A stretch of DNA of 64,000 nucleotides, from positions 1,860,001 to 1,924,000 of the forward strand of contig OZ241182.1 of assembly GCA_965199595.1 (NCBI GenBank). Direction: 5' to 3'. Origin of the DNA: JBBROS01 sp965199595. GTDB taxonomy: Bacteria > Pseudomonadota > Alphaproteobacteria > Acetobacterales > Acetobacteraceae. Below the pieces are notes generated by a model. The model was not told the origin of the DNA. It ran no database searches and worked only from the letters and a program-made list of their open reading frames with translations. Positions within the stretch are counted from its first letter, which is position 1, and every line of letters begins with the position of its first letter. The translations under genes and the position numbers were made by a program. This document shows, piece after piece, positions 8,038 to 16,993 of the stretch.

Positions 8038-9822
8038 ATGACCGACAACATCTATACGCGCGTGCGCGATGCCGTGCTCCATGCCCTGGGCGAGATCGTC
8101 CCCGGCCTGCCGCCCGAGGTCGCGGCGCGCGTGGAAGTCACCCCGGCGCGGGACCCGGCGCATGGCGACATGGCCACCAACGCCGCGATGGTCAGCGCCA
8201 AGGCCGCGCGGATGCCGCCCGCCAGGATCGCCCAGGCGCTGGCGGCGGCTTTGGCGGAAGGCCCGGATGTGCTGGCGGCGGAGCCCGCGGGGCCGGGCTT
8301 CGTGAACCTGCATCTGCGGCCCGGGGCGGTGCGTGCCGTGCTCCCCGTGGTGCTGCGGGCGGGCGCGGCATTTGGCGCCAGCAGCGTGGGCGCGGGCCGG
8401 CCGGTGAACGTCGAATACGTGTCAGCCAACCCCACCGGCCCCATGCACATCGGCCATTGCCGGGGTGCCGTGGTGGGCGATGCGCTGGCGAACCTGATGG
8501 CGAAGGCCGGATTCTCGGTAACAAAGGAATACTACATCAACGACGCCGGCGCGCAGGTGCAGGCGCTCGGCTGGGCGGCCTACTGGCGATACCTGCAAAG
8601 CGTCGGCACGTCATTGACCGAGGAGGGGTACGCCGCCCAGGTGCCCGGCGGGCTGCAATACCGGGGCGACTACCTGGTGCCGGTCGGCGAGGCCCTGTTC
8701 GCCACCCACGGCGCGGCCCTGGCCGGGCCCGGCGGCACCGTGGCGGACCCGGCCCTGTGGCTCGACACCGTGCGCGACACCGCCGTGGCCATGATGATGG
8801 AGAGCATCCGCACCGACCTGGCCGCGCTCGGCGTGGTGCCCGACGTGTTCACCTCCGAGCGCGCCCTGGTGGAGCGCGGCGGCGTGGATGCGGTGATCGA
8901 CCGGCTGGCGGCGCAGGACCTGATCTACGAGGGCGTGCTGGAGCCGCCGAAAGGGAAGGTGCCGGAGGACTGGGAGCCCCGTGAGCAGACGCTGTTCCGC
9001 GCCACCCGCTTCGGCGACGACGTGGACCGGCCGCTGCGCAAGTCCGATGGATCCAACACCTATTTCGCCAACGACATCGCCTATCACGCCGACAAGATGG
9101 ACCGCTGCGCCGGGCTGATGATCGACGTGTGGGGCGCGGACCACGGCGGCTACGTGTCGCGCATGAAGTCCGCCGTGAAGGCTCTGGCCGGGACCGGGGA
9201 GCAGCGGCTGGAGGTGGTGCTGTGCCAGATCGTGCATGTGCTGCGCGACGGCCAGCCGGTGCGGATGAGCAAGCGGGCCGGCACCTACGTGACGCTGGCG
9301 GACCTGCTGGAGTGGGTCGGGCGCGACGCCGTTCGCTTCACCATGCTGACCCGCAAGTCCGATGCGCAGATGGAGTTCGACCTGGACGCCGTGGTGGCGC
9401 AGACGCGCGAGAACCCGGTGTTCTACGTGCAGTATGCCCATGCGCGCTGCCGCTCCGTGCTGCGCGGAGCGCTGGCGGCCGGGCATGACGCGGCGCCCGC
9501 TGCCCTGGCCGGGGCGGCGCTGGACAGCCTTGGAAGTCCGGCGGAGATGGCGATGATCAAGCGCCTTGCCGCCTGGCCGCGCACGGTGGAAGGGGCGGCG
9601 CTGGCGCAGGAGCCGCACCGGATCGCGTATTTTCTCTATGAGTTGGCGGGCGACTTTAATATGCTGTGGCAAAGCGGGAACACCGACGCGACCCTACGCT
9701 TCCTGCAAGCCGACCGTCCATCCGAGACCCTGGCCCGGCTTGCCCTGGTCGAGGCCACCGCCACCGTCATCCGCTCGGGCCTTGCCATACTTGGGGTCGA
9801 GCCCGTCGAGGAGATGCGCTGA
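8038..9822 (+). CDS. argS: Arginyl-tRNA synthetase
   Basis: Class I aminoacyl-tRNA synthetase charging tRNA-Arg. The 594-residue protein has the N-terminal Arg-tRNA recognition domain (including ARDPAHGDMATNAA), the HIGH signature at residues 137-140 (NPTGPMHIGHCRGA), and the second class I motif in the form RMSKRAGTYVTL near residue 409. The C-terminal anticodon-binding DALR domain follows (FYVQYAHARCRSVLRG onward). A GAGG ribosome-binding site lies 7 bases before the ATG. It is followed within 3 bases by the SPOR gene, suggesting one transcription unit. Confidence 0.97.
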   Translation: MTDNIYTRVRDAVLHALGEIVPGLPPEVAARVEVTPARDPAHGDMATNAAMVSAKAARMPPARIAQALAAALAEGPDVLAAEPAGPGFVNLHLRPGAVRAVLPVVLRAGAAFGASSVGAGRPVNVEYVSANPTGPMHIGHCRGAVVGDALANLMAKAGFSVTKEYYINDAGAQVQALGWAAYWRYLQSVGTSLTEEGYAAQVPGGLQYRGDYLVPVGEALFATHGAALAGPGGTVADPALWLDTVRDTAVAMMMESIRTDLAALGVVPDVFTSERALVERGGVDAVIDRLAAQDLIYEGVLEPPKGKVPEDWEPREQTLFRATRFGDDVDRPLRKSDGSNTYFANDIAYHADKMDRCAGLMIDVWGADHGGYVSRMKSAVKALAGTGEQRLEVVLCQIVHVLRDGQPVRMSKRAGTYVTLADLLEWVGRDAVRFTMLTRKSDAQMEFDLDAVVAQTRENPVFYVQYAHARCRSVLRGALAAGHDAAPAALAGAALDSLGSPAEMAMIKRLAAWPRTVEGAALAQEPHRIAYFLYELAGDFNMLWQSGNTDATLRFLQADRPSETLARLALVEATATVIRSGLAILGVEPVEEMR

Positions 9823-9825
9823 ACC

Positions 9826-10623
9826 GTGCCAGACGATCTGCAGATCCCGGTCCCCGGCTCCTTCCAGGGGCGCAGCGCCCCCATCTCGAGCAGCTATCGC
9901 CCGCGCCGGGCCAGCGGCGACCATGCGCGCCTGATGACCCTCGGCGCCGTCGGGCTGGGCGGGCTGCTGCTGCTCGGCACGGTCGGCTGGGCGGTCATGG
10001 GCCGCAAGCCGGCGGAGGTGCCGTTGATCGAGGCCGATGCCCGGCCGATCCGGGTGAAGCCGGAGAATGCCGGCGGGCAGCAGTTCGCCGGGGCGGATGA
10101 GCAGGTGATGGGCGGTCAGAGCACCGGGGCGGAGCGCATGGCGCCCGCCGCCGAGGTTCCGGCGCCCCAGGCCCTGCGCGCACAGATGCAGCCGGCGCAG
10201 GCTCCGGCGGCTCCGGCACCGGTTGCCGTGGACCCGTCAGCGCCGGTGATCGCAGCCGCTCCCGGTGTCGCCGGGCCGGGCGCGTCGCCGTTGCCAGACA
10301 CCCCGCTTCGTGGGCAACCCGTTGCACGGACGGCGGCTGTCGTGCCGAAACCCGCAACGCCGGGCTCTGCCGTGGCTGGCGCGACGATGGTGCAATTGGC
10401 TGCCCTCGAGTCGGAGGCGGCAGCGCAGGCGGAGTGGAGCAAGCTCTCCAAGCGGCTGCCCGACCTGCTGGGCTCCCGCCGGCTGGTGGTGCAGAAGACC
10501 GAGCGTGACGGCAAGCCGATGTGGCGCGTGCGCACCGGCGGCTTCTCCGACGTGGCGGAGGCGACCAGCTTCTGCGGCAAGATGCGCGCCAAGGGGGCCA
10601 GCTGCACCATCGCCAGCTTCTGA
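9826..10623 (+). CDS. SPOR-domain inner-membrane protein
   Basis: Bitopic membrane protein with a C-terminal SPOR domain, a module that binds denuded glycan strands of septal peptidoglycan. The start is a GTG three bases after argS. Of 265 residues, about 36-58 form a single transmembrane helix (LGAVGLGGLLLLGTVGWAV), residues 60-185 are a low-complexity Ala/Pro-rich periplasmic linker, and about 186-265 form the SPOR domain (TMVQLAALES..., RTGGFSDVAEATSFCGKM). The argS-SPOR-nagZ order is conserved in alphaproteobacteria and points to a role in division or cell-wall remodelling. The exact partner is not known. Confidence 0.85.
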   Translation: MPDDLQIPVPGSFQGRSAPISSSYRPRRASGDHARLMTLGAVGLGGLLLLGTVGWAVMGRKPAEVPLIEADARPIRVKPENAGGQQFAGADEQVMGGQSTGAERMAPAAEVPAPQALRAQMQPAQAPAAPAPVAVDPSAPVIAAAPGVAGPGASPLPDTPLRGQPVARTAAVVPKPATPGSAVAGATMVQLAALESEAAAQAEWSKLSKRLPDLLGSRRLVVQKTERDGKPMWRVRTGGFSDVAEATSFCGKMRAKGASCTIASF

Positions 10624-10691
10624 CATGGTGGGATGTTGGCTGGCTGCGACTATATTGACCGTGACATGACCCACCACCCGTCCCTCGCCGC

Positions 10692-11702
10692 ATGAAGGCC
10701 GCCATCATCGGGCTCGAGGGTCAGGAGCTGACCCGCGACGAGATCATGCTGTTCGAGGCGATGCCGCCCGCCGGTGTGATCCTGTTCGGCCGCAACATCG
10801 GCGGCACCCTGCCGCTGGCCCGGCTGATCGGCGACCTGCGCGAGGTGCTGCCGCCCGAATGCGCGTTGCTGGTGGACCAGGAGGGCGGGCGCGTGGCCCG
10901 GCTGCGCCCGCCGGACTGGCTTGAGCATCCCTCCGCCGGGCAGATCGGCGCGTTGTATGAGGCGAGCCCGGAGGCCGGGATGCGGCTCGCCTGGCTGACC
11001 GGGGCGCTGATCGGCATCGACTGCATGGATGCCGGGTTCGACGTGGTGTGTGCCCCGGTGCTGGATGTGCTGGCGCCCGGCACCACGCCGGCCATCGGCG
11101 ACCGTGCCTTCGGCGCCGATGCGGGCCAGGTGATCGCCCTGACCCAGGCGGTGGCGGATGGGCTGCTTTCGGCCGGGGTCCAGCCGGTGGGCAAGCACGC
11201 GCCGGGGCATGGCAAGGCCCGGGTGGACAGCCACACGCACCTGCCGCGCGTGGGCGCGGGGGAGGACCTTGGCCCGGACATCGCCGTGTTCTCCGCCCTG
11301 GCGGCGCTGCCGTGGATGATGACGGCGCACATCGTGTATGACGCGCTGGACCCCACCCAGCTCGCCACGCTGTCGCCGATCGTGGTGGAGGGCGTGATCC
11401 GTGGGGCCATCGGGTTCGATGGCGTGCTGGTGTCGGACGACCTCGGCATGGGTGCGATGTCCGGCGCGATCGGCGACCGGGTGCGCGGCGCGCTGGCGGC
11501 GGGATGCGACCTGGCGATGCACTGCTCCGGCATGAAGGGCCCGACCAGCGCCGTGCTGATGGCGGCGCCCGAGGTCTCGCCCCGGACCGCGGCGCGGCTG
11601 GCGGCCGGGCGGGGGCTGGCCGAGCGGTGCCGGCTGCAGCTCGACCGGGCCGCGCTGCTGCGGGACCGGGCGGAGCTGATGCCGCAGATGGTGTCCGCCT
11701 GA
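10692..11702 (+). CDS. nagZ: Beta-N-acetylhexosaminidase (glycoside hydrolase family 3)
   Basis: Cytosolic enzyme that removes GlcNAc from anhydro-muropeptides during peptidoglycan recycling. The 336-residue protein carries the NagZ signature near residue 168 as KHAPGHGKARVDSHTHLP, where the catalytic His and Asp are retained while the usual hydrophobic residue after KH is Ala. The nucleophile Asp is in GVLVSDDLGMGAMSG. The N-terminal PPAGVILFGRNI and DQEGGRVARLRPP are family-typical. Its stop overlaps the start of the following protease gene (TGATG). Confidence 0.93.
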   Translation: MKAAIIGLEGQELTRDEIMLFEAMPPAGVILFGRNIGGTLPLARLIGDLREVLPPECALLVDQEGGRVARLRPPDWLEHPSAGQIGALYEASPEAGMRLAWLTGALIGIDCMDAGFDVVCAPVLDVLAPGTTPAIGDRAFGADAGQVIALTQAVADGLLSAGVQPVGKHAPGHGKARVDSHTHLPRVGAGEDLGPDIAVFSALAALPWMMTAHIVYDALDPTQLATLSPIVVEGVIRGAIGFDGVLVSDDLGMGAMSGAIGDRVRGALAAGCDLAMHCSGMKGPTSAVLMAAPEVSPRTAARLAAGRGLAERCRLQLDRAALLRDRAELMPQMVSA

Positions 11703-12400
11703 TGGACATGCTGCTGCAGATCGCGCTCGCCGCCCTGCCGGTGATCATGGCGATCACCTTGCACGAGGCGGCGCATGGCTACGCCGCCCTGGCGCTGGGC
11801 GACGACACCGCCAGGCAGATGGGCCGGCTGTCGCTGAACCCGGTGCGTCACATCGACCGCGTCGGCACCATCCTGCTGCCCGGGGCGCTGATCCTGATCC
11901 AGCTGTTGACTGTCGGGCGCATCATGTTCGTGTTCGGCTGGGCCAAGCCGGTGCCGGTCTCGGCCTGGAGGTTCAGCAACCCGCGGCGCGGCATGGCGCT
12001 GGTGGCGGCCGCCGGGCCAGCCGCCAATTTCGTGCTCGCCTGGCTGGCGGCATTGGCGCTGCATGGGCTCGATCTGCTGCCGGAACATGCCGCGGACATC
12101 GTCGAGGCGCTGTTGACCACCTTCATCCTCGCGAACCTGGTGCTCGGCCTGTTCAACCTGTTGCCGATCCCGCCGCTGGATGGCGGGCGCATCGCTGTCG
12201 GCATCCTGCCGTTGCGTCTGGCCGAGGCCTGGGCGCGGATGGAGCGGGCGGGCATCGCCGTCGTGCTGCTGGTGGTGTTCCTGATGCCGCGGCTGCTCGC
12301 GGAGTTCGGCATCCAGTTCGACCCCGTGGGCTCCGGGCTGAACCGGATCCTGCCCTGGGCCTTCAACCTGGTGTACCGGCTGGCGGGGCTGGATGCCTGA
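11702..12400 (+). CDS. Site-2-type M50 zinc metalloprotease, membrane-embedded
   Basis: Intramembrane metalloprotease of the S2P/M50 family. From ATG 11702 it is 232 residues. The zinc motif HEAAH lies at residues 21-25 within the first hydrophobic segment, and the third ligand motif is LLPIPPLDGGRI. The remaining sequence forms several transmembrane helices. It lacks the PDZ domains of RseP, matching the short S2P-like proteins encoded beside scpA in many bacteria. Start and stop overlap nagZ and scpA, so it is part of the coupled run. The substrate is unknown. Confidence 0.88.
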   Translation: MDMLLQIALAALPVIMAITLHEAAHGYAALALGDDTARQMGRLSLNPVRHIDRVGTILLPGALILIQLLTVGRIMFVFGWAKPVPVSAWRFSNPRRGMALVAAAGPAANFVLAWLAALALHGLDLLPEHAADIVEALLTTFILANLVLGLFNLLPIPPLDGGRIAVGILPLRLAEAWARMERAGIAVVLLVVFLMPRLLAEFGIQFDPVGSGLNRILPWAFNLVYRLAGLDA

Positions 12401-13136
12401 CGCGGACCCGGACCTCGTCCTGCATCTGGACGGGTTCGACGGGCCGATGGACCTGTTGCTGGATCTGGCGCGCGGGCAGAAGGTCGATCTGGCGCGCATC
12501 TCCATCCTGTCGCTGGTCGAGCAGTACCTGGGCATCGTCGAGGGCGCCCGGCGCGTGCGGCTGGAGCTTGCCGGGGACTGGCTGGTGATGGCCGCGTGGC
12601 TGACCTGGTTGAAATCCCGCCTGCTGCTGCCGCCCGGCACCGAGGCGGCGGCGGAGGGCGAGGAAGCGGCCGGGATGCTGGAGGGGCGGCTGGATGCGCT
12701 GGCGCAGATCCAGGCGGGCGCCCGTTGGCTCGGTGCCCGGCCGCAACTGGGGCACGACGTGTTTGCGCGGGGCGAGAGCGAGCGGCTGGTGCTGCTGGAC
12801 CGCTCCGGCCTTTCGGCGGACCTGCCTGGCTTGATGCGCGGCTACATGGCGGCGGTGCGGCGTGGCGCGAGCCAGCGCGGATATGCGCCGCGCCACACCG
12901 CGTTCTGGACCATGGCGGAGGCGCTGGCCCGGCTGTCACGCATGCTGAACCAGGTGCCAGGCTGGACGGCGCTGGAGGACTTCATGCCCGGCCTTGCCGA
13001 GGACCCGGTGCAGCGCCGGGCCGCCATGGCGAGCACGCTGCTCGCCGGGCTCGAGCTGGCGCGGGACGGCCGGGCCGACCTGCGGCAGGAGGCGGCGTTC
13101 GGGCCGATCCTGGTGCGGGGCGCCGTGCATGCGTGA
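12393..13136 (+). CDS. scpA: Segregation and condensation protein A (kleisin)
   Basis: Kleisin subunit of the SMC-ScpAB condensin that organises and segregates the chromosome. It is 247 residues. The N-terminal kleisin helix region LHLDGFDGPMDLLLDLARG and the following KVDLARISILSLVEQYL are diagnostic. The Met start overlaps the upstream protease gene by 8 bases, and the gene itself overlaps scpB by 8 bases, a typical scpA-scpB arrangement that should keep subunit ratios balanced. Confidence 0.94.
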   Translation: MPDADPDLVLHLDGFDGPMDLLLDLARGQKVDLARISILSLVEQYLGIVEGARRVRLELAGDWLVMAAWLTWLKSRLLLPPGTEAAAEGEEAAGMLEGRLDALAQIQAGARWLGARPQLGHDVFARGESERLVLLDRSGLSADLPGLMRGYMAAVRRGASQRGYAPRHTAFWTMAEALARLSRMLNQVPGWTALEDFMPGLAEDPVQRRAAMASTLLAGLELARDGRADLRQEAAFGPILVRGAVHA

Positions 13137-13707
13137 CGCGACCCGGCTGGTGGAGGCGCTGATCTTCGCCAGCGCGGACCCGGTTTCCACCGCCGCGATC
13201 GCGCGCCTGCTGCCGGACGAAGCGGATGCCGAGACGGTGCTGGCGGAAGTGCAGGCGCGCTATGCCGGCCGTGGCGTGGAGCTGGTGGCGGTGGCCGGCG
13301 CCTGGCAGTTCCGCACCGCGCCGGACCTGGTGCCGCGGCTGACCCGCGTGGTGCAGCAGCCCCGGCGCCTGCCGCGTGTGGCGATGGAGGTGCTGGCGGT
13401 GATCGCCTACCACCAGCCCACCACCCGCGCCGAGATCGAGCAGGTGCGCGGCGCCACGCTGGGCCAGGCGACGATGGATGCGCTGCTGGAGGCCGGGCTG
13501 ATCGAGCCGAAGGGGCGCAAGGAGGTGCCGGGCCGCCCGACGCTGTGGGCCACCACGTCACAGTTCCTGGTGCAGTTCGGCCTGCGCTCGCTGCGGGACC
13601 TGCCGCGGCGGGAGGACCTGCTGGTCGAGGTGCCGACCGGTGTTGCGGTCGACGGGGCGGACCAGCCGGCGCTACAGTTCACGCAGTTGCAGGAGCCCTC
13701 GCCATGA
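13129..13707 (+). CDS. scpB: Segregation and condensation protein B
   Basis: Winged-helix dimer that binds the middle of ScpA in the SMC condensin. From ATG 13129 it is 192 residues. Family motifs include LVEALIFASADPVS near the N-terminus, MEVLAVIAYHQPTTRAEIEQ in the second winged helix, and LIEPKGRKEVPGRPTLWATT near the C-terminus. An upstream in-frame ATG at 12994 lies wholly within scpA and gives no homology. The stop overlaps the M20 peptidase start as ATGA. Confidence 0.94.
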   Translation: MRDATRLVEALIFASADPVSTAAIARLLPDEADAETVLAEVQARYAGRGVELVAVAGAWQFRTAPDLVPRLTRVVQQPRRLPRVAMEVLAVIAYHQPTTRAEIEQVRGATLGQATMDALLEAGLIEPKGRKEVPGRPTLWATTSQFLVQFGLRSLRDLPRREDLLVEVPTGVAVDGADQPALQFTQLQEPSP

Positions 13708-14864
13708 CCGACACCATCGATGCCATCCGCCCCGACCACGAGGCGCTGACTGCCATTCGCCGCGACATCCATGCCCATCCGGAGCTGGGGCTGGAGGAGC
13801 ATCGGACCGCCGAGCTGGTGGCGGCGAAGCTGGAGTCGTGGGGCATCGAGGTGCACCGGGGCGTCGGCAAGACAGGCGTGGTCGGCGTGCTGCGCAACGG
13901 CAGCGGCAACCGGGCCATCGGCCTGCGGGCGGACATGGACGCGCTGCCGTTGAGCGAGATGACCGGGCTGCCCTGGGCCAGCACCGTGCCGGGCAAGATG
14001 CACGCCTGCGGGCATGACGGGCACACCACCATGCTGCTGGGCGCCGCCAAGTACCTTGCCGAGACCCGGAAGTTCAGCGGCACCGTGCACTTCATCTTCC
14101 AGCCCGGCGAGGAGGGCTGCGGCGGCGCGCTGGCCATGCTGGAGGACAAGCTGTTCGAGCGGTTCCCGTGCGACACCATCTACGGCATGCACAACCGCAC
14201 CGGCATGGATGTCGGCAGCTTTGCGGTGCGGTCCGGTCCCGCCATGGCCGGCGGCGCCTTCTTCGACATCACCGTGGGCGGCAAGGGCAGCCATGGCGCG
14301 CGGCCGGAGCAGAGCATCGACCCGGTGCTGACCGCCTGCCACATCGCCACGGCGCTGCAATCCATCGTCTCCCGCAACCTCAGCCCGCGTGACCCGGCTG
14401 TGGTCAGCGTCACCAAGGTCGTCGGCGGTGACGCCTATAACGTCATTCCGCAGACCGCGACCCTGTCCGGCACCGCGCGCTTCTTCGACCGCCGGGTGGG
14501 CGACGAGATCGAGTCCGCGATGCGGCGCATGGTGGCGGGTGTGGCGGCCGGGTTCGGGGCCACGGCGACGCTGGATTGGCGGCTGATCTTCGCGCCGACC
14601 ATCAACGCGGCCGAGCCGACCGCAGCGGTGGAGGCGGCGGTGAACGCTCTGGGTGCGCCGCTATTCACCAACAAGCCGCCGGTGATGGGCAGCGAGGACT
14701 TCGCGTTCATGCTGGAAAAGGTGCCCGGCGCCTACCTGAACGTCGGCAACGGGCCGGGCTTCTCACCGCATCACCCCGAGTATGCGTTCGAGGATGCGGC
14801 GATCCCGTTCGGGGCCGGGCTGTATGCCAAGCTGATCGAGATGGGCCTGCCTGTCGACGCCTGA
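13704..14864 (+). CDS. M20 family (M20D) amidohydrolase/peptidase
   Basis: Metal-dependent amidohydrolase of the hippurate hydrolase / IAA-amino-acid hydrolase group, cleaving N-acyl amino acids. It is 386 residues. The metal-binding Cys102 and His104 lie in MHACGHDGHTTM, the catalytic Glu pair in QPGEEGCGG (about 136-137), another His in GMHNRTGMDVG, and the last ligand region in PGFSPHHPEY. The dimerisation domain begins near GGAFFDITVGGKGSHGARP. The ATGA overlap with scpB makes it the last gene of the housekeeping run. In many relatives that slot is taken by tat genes, so its coupling to scpB is noteworthy. Confidence 0.9.
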   Translation: MTDTIDAIRPDHEALTAIRRDIHAHPELGLEEHRTAELVAAKLESWGIEVHRGVGKTGVVGVLRNGSGNRAIGLRADMDALPLSEMTGLPWASTVPGKMHACGHDGHTTMLLGAAKYLAETRKFSGTVHFIFQPGEEGCGGALAMLEDKLFERFPCDTIYGMHNRTGMDVGSFAVRSGPAMAGGAFFDITVGGKGSHGARPEQSIDPVLTACHIATALQSIVSRNLSPRDPAVVSVTKVVGGDAYNVIPQTATLSGTARFFDRRVGDEIESAMRRMVAGVAAGFGATATLDWRLIFAPTINAAEPTAAVEAAVNALGAPLFTNKPPVMGSEDFAFMLEKVPGAYLNVGNGPGFSPHHPEYAFEDAAIPFGAGLYAKLIEMGLPVDA

Positions 14865-14905
14865 GCCCAGGGCGCTGGTTCAACGCCAGCGCCGCCTCCG
14901 GAGGC

Positions 14906-15115
14906 TTAAAAGCGGTGCGGTGTGCCGATCTCGCGGGCCAGGCCGGGCTCCAGCTGCTCGAAGCTGATACCGCTGAACGTGTCCTGCGGCCTGGCGGCCA
15001 CGCCCGCGCGCAGCCTGGACTTCAGCCGGTCGAGCTGCAACGAAAGTGCCTGGCCGAGGTCGGTCGAAGGTGCGCCGCCGCGGCCGGAAAATCCTGCCTG
15101 TTCAGAAATTGCCAT
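14906..15115 (-). CDS. Small hypothetical protein, 69 residues
   Basis: I do not recognise this protein. It begins MAISEQAGFSGRG and ends GLAREIGTPHRF, with a basic amphipathic middle (LDRLKSRLRAGVAARP). The main support is an excellent ribosome-binding site, AAGGAG, 7 bases before the ATG at 15115, in a region otherwise without genes. A start at 15151 would only add residues upstream of that site. It lies between the convergent M20 gene and the upstream side of a solute-binding protein gene, with about 130 bases of its own leader. No transmembrane segment or signal peptide is visible. Confidence 0.6.
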   Translation of the reverse strand: MAISEQAGFSGRGGAPSTDLGQALSLQLDRLKSRLRAGVAARPQDTFSGISFEQLEPGLAREIGTPHRF

Positions 15116-15249
15116 CGTCCTGCTCCTTGTTCGCCTGGTGGGGCCAGGCATCGCGGGTCAGGGCGCTTCCTCATTCGTATTGCAGTGCAACATAAACCCT
15201 GCAGAGGCGATTTCAAGGTTCATGCTGCAATGCACCAAAGCGGGAGCGG

Positions 15250-16845
15250 CTACTCCCTGCTTACCATCTCCGCCACGGTGCGGTCGCTGCTCAGCGGCTT
15301 CACCACCAGGCCTTTCCGGGCCGCCCAGATGTTCTGGTAGTGATACAGCGGCATGATGCCCACGTCGTCGGCCACCAGCATGGCGGCGTGTTGCAGGATC
15401 TCGGCGCGTTTCTTGTCATCGAAGGCGCTGGTGGAGTCGTTCAGGTCCTGGTCCACTGCCGGGTTGCTGTAATGGCCCCAGTTGGAGACGCCCTGACCGC
15501 GGGCCGCGTCCTGTGTGGCGATGATGTTCAGCAGCGCATAGCTCGCCTCGCCGGTGCCGTTGCCCCAGGCGATCATGGTCATGGCGAACTCGCCCTTGTT
15601 GACGCGGCTGGAATAGACGGTCCAGGTCAGCGTCTCCAGCGTGGTCTTGACGCCGATGCGGCTCCACATCTGCGCCACCGCCTGGGCCGTCTCGCTGCCG
15701 GCGACGTAGCGGTCCACAGGCACGTGCATCACCAGGTTGAAGCCGTTGGGGTACCCGGCCTCGGTCAGCAGCTTCTTGGCGGCCTCGGAGTCGAACTCCG
15801 TCATCTTGACCGCCGGGTTGTAGCCGAAGGTGCCGGCCGGCATCCACTGGCTGGCGGCGTTCGCGGTGCCCTGCAGCAGGCGCTCGGCGAGGGCAGGGCG
15901 GTTGATCGCCATGTTCAGTGCCCGGCGCACGCGCAGATCGGCCAGCGGGTTCACCTCGAGCGGCTTGCCATCCGCCCCGGTGACGTAGCGGTTCGGACCC
16001 GGCGTGAAGCCCGGCTGCAGCACCATCACGCGCAGCCCGGGATAGGCGAAGACGCGAACATTCGGGTTCTCCTTCAGCTTGGCGACGTCGGCGACCGAGA
16101 CCTTGTCGATCACGTCCACGTCGCCCGCCAGAAGTGCTGCGCTGCGGGCGGCAGGGTTGCCGACATAGCGGTAGTCCACGCTGGGCCAGATGCTCTTCGT
16201 GCCCCAGTACTCGTCGTTGCGCCGCATCATCACCCGGCTGCCCGGCGTGTAGGACACGAAGCGGAACGGCCCGGTGCCCACCAGCGCCTTGCCGGTGTTG
16301 TAGTCCTCGCTGGTGGCGCCCTGGCCCACGTGGCGGCTGACGATGTGCACCGAGGCGAGGTTCAGCGGAAGGTTCGGGTTCGGCTCCTTCGTGGTGAAGC
16401 GGATCGCGTAGGGGCCGGTCACCTCCATCTTGTCGATGGTGCGGAGATAGCCGGCGAAGCTCGCGACGCTGCCGGGCACGTTGGGAGCACGCTGATAGCT
16501 GAACAGCACGTCATCCGCGGTCAGCTCGACGCCGTCATGCCACTTGACGCCCTGCCGGATCTTGAACTCCCAGGTGAGCGGGCCGGTGGACACCCAGCTT
16601 TCCGCCAGGCCCGGCTGCAGGGCGTTGTCGTTGTTGTTCACCAGCAGGTCGAAGAAGAACATGTCGACGGAGCGGTCGCCGGCATTGTTGTTCAGCTGCG
16701 GATCCAGCGAGGAGACCGGGTCCGCGAAGGCGATGCGCAACGGGTTCGGTGCCGGAGCCTGCGCCTGGGCCTGGGCCTGGCCCACCGGCAGGGAGACCAG
16801 CATCGCCAGCAGGGCGGTGCGGAAGGGTGTCAGCAGCGGCGTCAT
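15250..16845 (-). CDS. ABC transporter solute-binding protein, family 5 (peptide/nickel/opine type)
   Basis: Periplasmic binding protein of the SBP_bac_5 family, which captures peptides, opines, glutathione or metal chelates for an ABC importer. From ATG 16845 it is 531 residues with a cleavable signal peptide (LLAMLVSLPVGQAQAQA). Hallmarks are LDPQLNNNAGDRSVDMFFFD, LAESWVSTGPLTWEFKIRQG followed by VKWHDGVELTADDVLFSYQR, and LRVRRALNMAINRPALAE. There are no permease or ATPase genes beside it, so it is an orphan, possibly sharing the importer encoded at 20-27 kb. An amidase is divergently encoded upstream. Confidence 0.88.
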   Translation of the reverse strand: MTPLLTPFRTALLAMLVSLPVGQAQAQAQAPAPNPLRIAFADPVSSLDPQLNNNAGDRSVDMFFFDLLVNNNDNALQPGLAESWVSTGPLTWEFKIRQGVKWHDGVELTADDVLFSYQRAPNVPGSVASFAGYLRTIDKMEVTGPYAIRFTTKEPNPNLPLNLASVHIVSRHVGQGATSEDYNTGKALVGTGPFRFVSYTPGSRVMMRRNDEYWGTKSIWPSVDYRYVGNPAARSAALLAGDVDVIDKVSVADVAKLKENPNVRVFAYPGLRVMVLQPGFTPGPNRYVTGADGKPLEVNPLADLRVRRALNMAINRPALAERLLQGTANAASQWMPAGTFGYNPAVKMTEFDSEAAKKLLTEAGYPNGFNLVMHVPVDRYVAGSETAQAVAQMWSRIGVKTTLETLTWTVYSSRVNKGEFAMTMIAWGNGTGEASYALLNIIATQDAARGQGVSNWGHYSNPAVDQDLNDSTSAFDDKKRAEILQHAAMLVADDVGIMPLYHYQNIWAARKGLVVKPLSSDRTVAEMVSRE

Positions 16846-16993
16846 GGGTGCATCCCCGGTTTGTCCTGTTGCGGCCATCGGTATAGCGCGCAGTGCATAC
16901 CGGCAAGAGCGGCAGCCGGCTCAGCCAGCACGGCAGCATGACACGGGCCGCCAGAGGGCACATGATCAGGCGAAACCGCTTCGGAGCCTCTCG

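Noticed and set aside
10624..10691. Hairpin TGGTGGG / CCCACCA between the SPOR gene and nagZ as a terminator
   Set aside because: The arms are separated by about 37 bases with no U-tract, and the genes are co-oriented in a conserved run.
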